Positions 58,492 through 64,000 of a stretch of DNA of 64,000 bases are shown here, one piece after another. Within the stretch, counting starts at the first letter, position 1; each line of letters opens with the position of its first letter. The stretch comes from Lithobates sylvaticus. Lineage: Eukaryota; Chordata; Amphibia; Anura; Ranidae. A program made the position numbers and the translations under genes. The stretch covers positions 240,784,715 to 240,848,714 of the forward strand of contig CM053027.1 in assembly GCA_028564925.1 (NCBI GenBank), written 5' to 3'. The notes under the pieces are model-generated. The model saw nothing but the letters and a program-made list of their open reading frames with translations, had not been told where the DNA came from and made no database searches.

Positions 58492-61400
58492 TATCCTCCC
58501 CCCTTGTTTCAACCCCAGGGTTGGTGAACACGGGACAGGGCATCTACATTCCCCATCTCCACACCTGGCCTGTGTTTTACGGTGAAGGAGTAATCCTGTA
58601 GAGCCAAAAAACACCGGTTCACCCGTCTATTAGTCTCCTTCTTTTGGGCCATCCATTTCAGGGGAGCATGGTCAGTTATCAAGTCAAACTGGCGCCCTAA
58701 CAAATAGTACCTGAGCGCGTCCAGGGCCCATTTTAGGGCTAAACATTCTTTTTCAATGACTGCATACTTTTTCTCATGGTCATTGAGCTTTCTGCTTAGG
58801 TATAAGACAGGGTGTTCTTCCCCATTGTATACCTGTGACAGTACCGCCCCGATACCAACATCTGACGCATCTGTCTGAACCAAAAACTCTCTGGAGAAAT
58901 CGGGAGAGTACAGTACTGGCTGTGCACACAGAGCCTTCTTCAGGACCTTGAAAGACTCCTCTGCTACTGGGGACCATTTCACCATTACAGAGTCTTTCCC
59001 TTTCGTAAGGTCTGTCAGAGGGGCATCTATAGTTGCAAAATTTGGGATAAATCTTCTATAATACCCCGCAATACCAAGAAAGGCCCTGACCTGTTTTTTG
59101 TTTGCAGGGCGTGGCCATTCCTGGATGGCTGCTATTTTACTCACTTGTGGTTTTATGACACCACGGCCAATAGTGTAGCCCAAATACTTGGCTTCCTCTA
59201 GACCAATGGCACATTTTTTTGGATTTGCCGTAAAACCTTCTTTGAAGAGGGAATCAAGAACAGCCTGGACACGAGGCAAGTGAGACTCCCAATCAGTACT
59301 ATGTACCACTATGTCATCTAGATAGGCTGCTGCATATCGTCGGTGGGGTTTTAGGGTCCTGTCCATGGCCCTCTGAAATGTCGCGGGGGCATTTTGCAAC
59401 CCAAAAGGCATTTTTTTATATTGAAAGGAACCGTCTGGGGTCACGAACGCAGTCTTCTCTTTGGTGCTACCAGTTAGGGGTATTTGCCAATACCCTTTTG
59501 TCAAGTCTAAAGTGGTAAGATAGCGAGCCTTGCCAAGTCGGTCTATAAGTTCGTCTACTCTGGGCATTGGGTATGTGTCAAACTTTGTCACCGCATTAAG
59601 CTTCCTGAAGTCGTTACAGAACCTCCACCTGCCATCCGGTTTTGGGACTAGCACGATGGGGCTAGACCAGTCACTATTGGATTCCTCAATGACATCTAGC
59701 TCCAACATTTTTTTAACTTCCTTGCTGATGTCCTTTCTCCTCGCTTCAGGAATTCGGTAAGGTTTGAGCTTGACACGTACCCCAGGTTCAGTAACAATAT
59801 CATGCTGAACTGCTGAAGTCGTCCCAGGTAACTCTGAAAACTTCTCTCTATTCCTTATCAGGAATTCTCTAGTGTCCTGTTTTTAGGAATATGAGAGGGT
59901 GTCTGGAATCGTGACCTCAGGGATGAGAGGGGACTCAGTACCCGTAGGCGTTACTGGGAGAGGCCTTGCAGTTAACGCCATTCTATCTTTCCAGGGTTTT
60001 AACAGGTTTATATGGTAAACCTGTTCGGGCTTCCTTTTTCCTGGTTGATAAACCTTGTAGTTGACCTCCCCAACTCTCTCAATTACTTCAAAGGGACCCT
60101 GCCACTTAGCCAGGAACTTGCTCTCAACAGTGGGAACTAACACCAGGACCCTGTCACCAGGTGAGAAAACACGGAGTTGGGCCCCCCTGTTGTATATTCT
60201 CTGTTGGGCTGCCTGGGCCTGCAGTAAGTGTTCTTTTACCACTGGCATGACTGCTGCAATCCTCTCCTGCATTTGGGCAATATGCTCAATGACACTTTTA
60301 TGAGGTGTCTGTTCTCCCTCCCAAGTTTCTTTGGCTATGTCTAAGAGTCCCCGAGGGTGTCTCCCATAAAGCAACTCAAATGGGGAGTACCCCGTAGAGG
60401 ACTGGGGAACCTCCCTGATGGCAAACATCAAGTATGGTATCAGGAAGTCCCAGTTTTTCCCATCCTTCTCCACAACCTTTTTTAACATGCTCTTTAACGT
60501 CTTATTGAAGCGTTCCACTAAGCCATCCGTTTGAGGATGATACACTGAGGTTCGCAGCTGCGTCACTTTAAATAACTTACAGAGCTCCCTAGTTATTTGC
60601 GACATAAACGGGGTGCCCTGGTCTGTAAGGATTTCTTTCGGGATGCCAACCCGACTGAACACCATAAACAGTTCTTTGGCAATGTTTTTAGCAGACGCGG
60701 TACGTAAGGGAACTGCTTCAGGGTAACGGGTAGCATAATCCATGATTACGAGGATATGCAGGCAGACTTGGGAAGTGGGCCCACAAGGTCCATGGCAATC
60801 CTCTCAAAGGGCACTTCAATGATGGGCAAGGGCACTAAAGGACTTCGGAAGTGGGATAGTGGGGCTGACATCTGACACACAGGACAGGATTGACAATAAT
60901 TCTTAACATCTTTCTGTATCCCGGGCCAGTAAAACCTGCGCAACACCCTTTCAGTCGTTTTTTCAACCCCTAAATGGCCTCCTAGCAAGTGCCCATGGGC
61001 AAGTTCTAACACCAGCCGTCTGTATGGCTTAGGGACCACCAACTGTTCAACCACTTCATCATTCATTTTACATACACGATACAGTAAATCCTCATTGCTG
61101 CTGAAATAAGGAAAACAGGGCCTGTCCCCGGGTTCGACAGGTACACCATTAATCACTATTACATTTTCCCAGGCCCTGGAAAGGGTATGGTCTTTTCTCT
61201 GCTCAGTACCAAAATTTTCCTTATGCACATTAAGGTCATCAAACTCTAACATAGGCTCGGGGTCAGCAGACGGCTGTCCGGCTCTACTGGTAGTGGGGTC
61301 TTCCTCAGGGTCCTCCAGCTCTCCTGCCATAACCGATAGAGGAAAAGCCGGGGAGCCCTGAGAAGAGTCCCCTGAACCCACATTGTCAGTAGTGGCCAGG

Positions 61401-62673
61401 AATTCTGGCTCTGCGACTGAGTCAGGTACTGCGACCGAGTTGGGATGATCCCACAGTTCCCAAAACTTAGGGAAGTCCCTACCAATGATGGCCTCATGCA
61501 CCAAGTGGGGAACAAGTCCAACCGGATGGGTCACTGTACCTAAACCAGTTTTAAACTGAACAGTTGTTACAGGATACTCCTGGGTATTCCCATGTATACA
61601 GATCACAGCAACATTTTTAGCATGATAATTTACAGGTTCAATCATTTCAGCTGTAACCAAAGTCACCAGACTTCCAGAGTCCAGCAAGGCTGTAATAGGC
61701 TTATCATTCACAGTCATTTGGCACATTGGTTTTCTTATATTTGGGGTTGCAGTGCATGAAACCGCTGCAAACATAGACTGCCTTCTAATAGATAAATCAC
61801 ACTGCATTGGTTCATCTGTCAATGGACAATTTGCCGCAACATGTCCCATGTCTTGGCAACGAAAACACCTGACGTTTCCCCAGTTTGGTTTGCTGACAGG
61901 CACTGGCTTCCCTTGTTTGGGATGGCAAGCTTCAGTCCTGGCACCAAAAATCCTCCCCCCTATTTCCTTGCCATGCTTACCACCCACTTCCCCTGTAACA
62001 GTCTTACCGGTTGCCTTGGGAGACCGTGGCTTTGGGTGGAAAGTCCGTGCGGCTTTAGGGGTGGTGACCAGGTTCTTTGCAGCAAAATATCTTTCAACAA
62101 GTTCCACCAGGTGGTTCGCCGAATTGGGGTCTCCTTGACTCACCCACTCCTGCAGGGGAATTGGTAGTGACCTCAGGAACTGGTCCATGACCACACGCTC
62201 CACTATTTGTGGCCCAGACAGGGACTCCGGCTGTAGCCATTTCCTCACCAGGTGAATTAGGTCGAACATCTGCGATCTTGGGGGCTTCTTGTCTTGGAAG
62301 GACCAGCTGTGGACCCGCTGTGCTCGAACTGCCAAAGTGACACCAAGTCGTGCCAGTATTTCCTGTTTGACCTTTTCATAGTCTGCTGCTTCTGCTGACT
62401 CCAAATCATAGTAGGCCTTCTGCGATTCCCCAGTAAGCAACGGGGCGACCAGTCCTGCCCACTGGGTTTTAGGCCAACCTTCCCTCTCAGCGGTCCGTTC
62501 AAACGTTAGCAGAAAGGCCTCTGGATCATCCTCTGTAGTCATCTTGGACAAAAAGCGAGCCACATGGATGGCTGAGGGCTTGTCTCCAACATTATCAACG
62601 TTAGCAGGTGACCACTGTGCTATTGTCTCCACAACCTCAGACAAGGTTTTCCTATCTGCTTTTGCATCAGTGG

Positions 62674-63127
62674 CTACAGATACCAAATCCACTTGAGATA
62701 GTGAAAACAGTGCTGGGTTTATTTGATTTAAAGACAAGTCCATACACAGGTGCTGCACAGTCTTCCAGAAAACACATCAAAACGGAAATAACCAAACAAA
62801 AGTCCTAGCCGTGTCTTGGCTCTAACTATAACATACACCGTCTCTAACTATCAGGCTGAGCAAGCCTACCGCTTGTCAGCTTCTGTAAAGAGTTTTTAAA
62901 GGGTTTTACCAACCTTTTGGCTCCTCACAAACCATCCCTGTTTGTGTGTCCCATCCCAGGCAGAGAGCAAAGGCTGTTTGCTCAGGTGAGCTTAAATTAG
63001 CCTGGAAGGGAGGACTAAGATCCGAACTGGATCATGTCTCAGAGACCTCTGAATGTATATGAGAGGAGCCTGGGAGATGTATAAACCCCAAACAGGACTT
63101 CTCCTGGCTCTCTCTGGGACGCTCTGC

Positions 63128-63130
<3 letters not shown>
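62674..63130 (-). repeat. 5' LTR of the Gypsy fossil
   Basis: Near-identical to about 450 bp of the repeat at 57,981-58,491, in the same orientation. Confidence 0.85.

Positions 63131-63200
<70 letters not shown>
63131..63200. repeat. TA microsatellite
   Basis: Perfect TA run between the Gypsy fossil and the Tc1 element; its last TA is the Tc1 target. Confidence 0.95.
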
Positions 63201-63203
<3 letters not shown>

Positions 63204-64000
63204 TGGTGTGAAAAAGTGTTTGCCCCCTTCCTCATTTCCTGTTCCTTTGCATGTTTGTCACACTTAAGTGTTTCGGAACATCAAACCAATTTAAACAATA
63301 GTCAAGGACAACACAAGTAAACACAAAATGCAATTTGTAAATGAAGGTGTTTATTATTAAAGGTGAAAAAAATCCAAACCATCATGGCCCTGTGTGAAAA
63401 AGTGATTGCCCCCCTTGTTAAAACATACTATAACTGTGGTTGTCCACACCTGAGTTCAATTTCTCTAGCCACACCGAGGCCTGATTATTGCCACACCTGT
63501 TCACAATCAAGGCATCACTTAAATAGGAGCTGCTTGACACAGTAAGGTCCACCAGAAGATCCTTAAAAGCTACACATCATGCCGAGACCCAAAGAAATTC
63601 AGGAACAATTGAAAAAGAAAGTAATTGAGATCTATCAGTCTGGAAAGGGTTATAAAGCCATTTCCAAAGCTTTGGGAATCCAGCGAACCACAGTGAGAGC
63701 CATTATCCACAAATGGCAAAGACATGGAACAGTGGTGAACCTTCCCAGGAGTGGCCGGCCGCCCAAAATTACCCCAAGAGCGCAGCGACGACTCATCCAA
63801 GAGGTCACAAAAGACCCCACAACAACGTCCAAGGAACTGCAGGCCTCACTTGCCTCAGTTAAGGTCAGCGTTCATGCCTCCACCATCAGGAAAAGACTGG
63901 GCAAAAATGGCCTGCATGGCAGAGTTCCAAGGAGAAAACCACTGCTGAGCAAAAAGAACATCAAAGCTCGTCTCAATTTCTCCACAACACAACTTGATGA
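63201..64000 (+). mobile_element. Tc1 transposon, continues past the window
   Basis: Starts CAGTGGTGTGAAAAAGTG after TA, a Tc1 terminal repeat. A second related motif (TGTGTGAAAAAGTGATTGCC, about 63,388) lies inside the leader, fitting the paired transposase-binding sites of many Tc1 families. The transposase gene begins at 63,579. Confidence 0.85.
63579..64000 (+). CDS. Tc1 transposase, N-terminal 140 codons, open to the edge
   Basis: ATG at 63,579 opens a frame without stops to the window end. It begins MPRPKEIQEQLKKKVIEIYQ, continues with the first helix-turn-helix (GYKAISKALGIQRTTVRAII), the GRPP hinge (LPRSGRPPKI, an AT-hook-like GRPP), and the second helix-turn-helix (TTTSKELQASLASVKVSVHA, STIRKRLGKNGLHG), then RRKPLLSKKNIKARLNF. 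These bind the terminal repeats. The DDE domain would lie outside. No disruption is seen in this part, unlike the three other Tc1 copies here. Whether the whole gene is intact cannot be judged. Confidence 0.88.
   Translation, partial: MPRPKEIQEQLKKKVIEIYQSGKGYKAISKALGIQRTTVRAIIHKWQRHGTVVNLPRSGRPPKITPRAQRRLIQEVTKDPTTTSKELQASLASVKVSVHASTIRKRLGKNGLHGRVPRRKPLLSKKNIKARLNFSTTQLD

Overview
The window looks like a piece of a large, repeat-packed amphibian genome, most likely a ranid frog. This is inferred from three things: one vertebrate complement-regulator gene spread over about 30 kb, many TTAA-flanked nonautonomous repeats whose ends read TTAACCACTT, and a mix of Tc1, PIF/Harbinger, Penelope-like, DIRS, CR1 and Gypsy elements. 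I could not search any database, so the species is inference.

The only host gene I can support is on the + strand, from 10,810 to at least 40,226. Six exons encode sushi (CCP) domains in the order CCP1, split CCP2 (two exons), CCP3, CCP4 and a duplicate of CCP4. All intron phases fit. The order, the split second CCP and the sequence motifs point to the regulators-of-complement-activation (RCA) family, closest to the C4b-binding protein alpha chain / CD55. No signal-peptide exon, membrane anchor or terminal exon was recognised, so the gene is partial here. The last two exons are a tandem duplication that includes their intron flanks.

Layout: 1-10.8 kb holds foldback repeats, MITEs, a truncated Tc1, a minisatellite-bearing element and TTAA-type repeats. 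10.8-11.35 kb has exons 1 and 2a. 11.35-30.23 kb is one 18.9-kb intron inside CCP2; it carries a nested Tc1 relic, a DIRS fossil, a Tc1 fragment, and a Penelope-like element interrupted by a PIF/Harbinger transposon whose two genes interlock on opposite strands. 30.2-40.2 kb has exons 2b to 5 with MITEs and a tandem AT-rich repeat. 41-43.5 kb is a palindromic element with a 14-bp target duplication and a hammerhead-ribozyme-like fold. 43.5-54.35 kb is a second Penelope-like element split by a foldback MITE and two large TTAA elements, one with a minisatellite related to that at 4.7 kb. 54.35-57.5 kb has TTAA repeats, a 290-bp T tract and a 5' CR1 LINE. 58-63.1 kb is a Ty3/Gypsy fossil with the integrase region before reverse transcriptase (Gmr1-type order). 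The window ends inside a Tc1 element whose transposase frame is open to the edge.

Most of the sequence is therefore mobile-element strata laid over the introns and 3' side of one immune gene. Target duplications give a readable order of many insertions.
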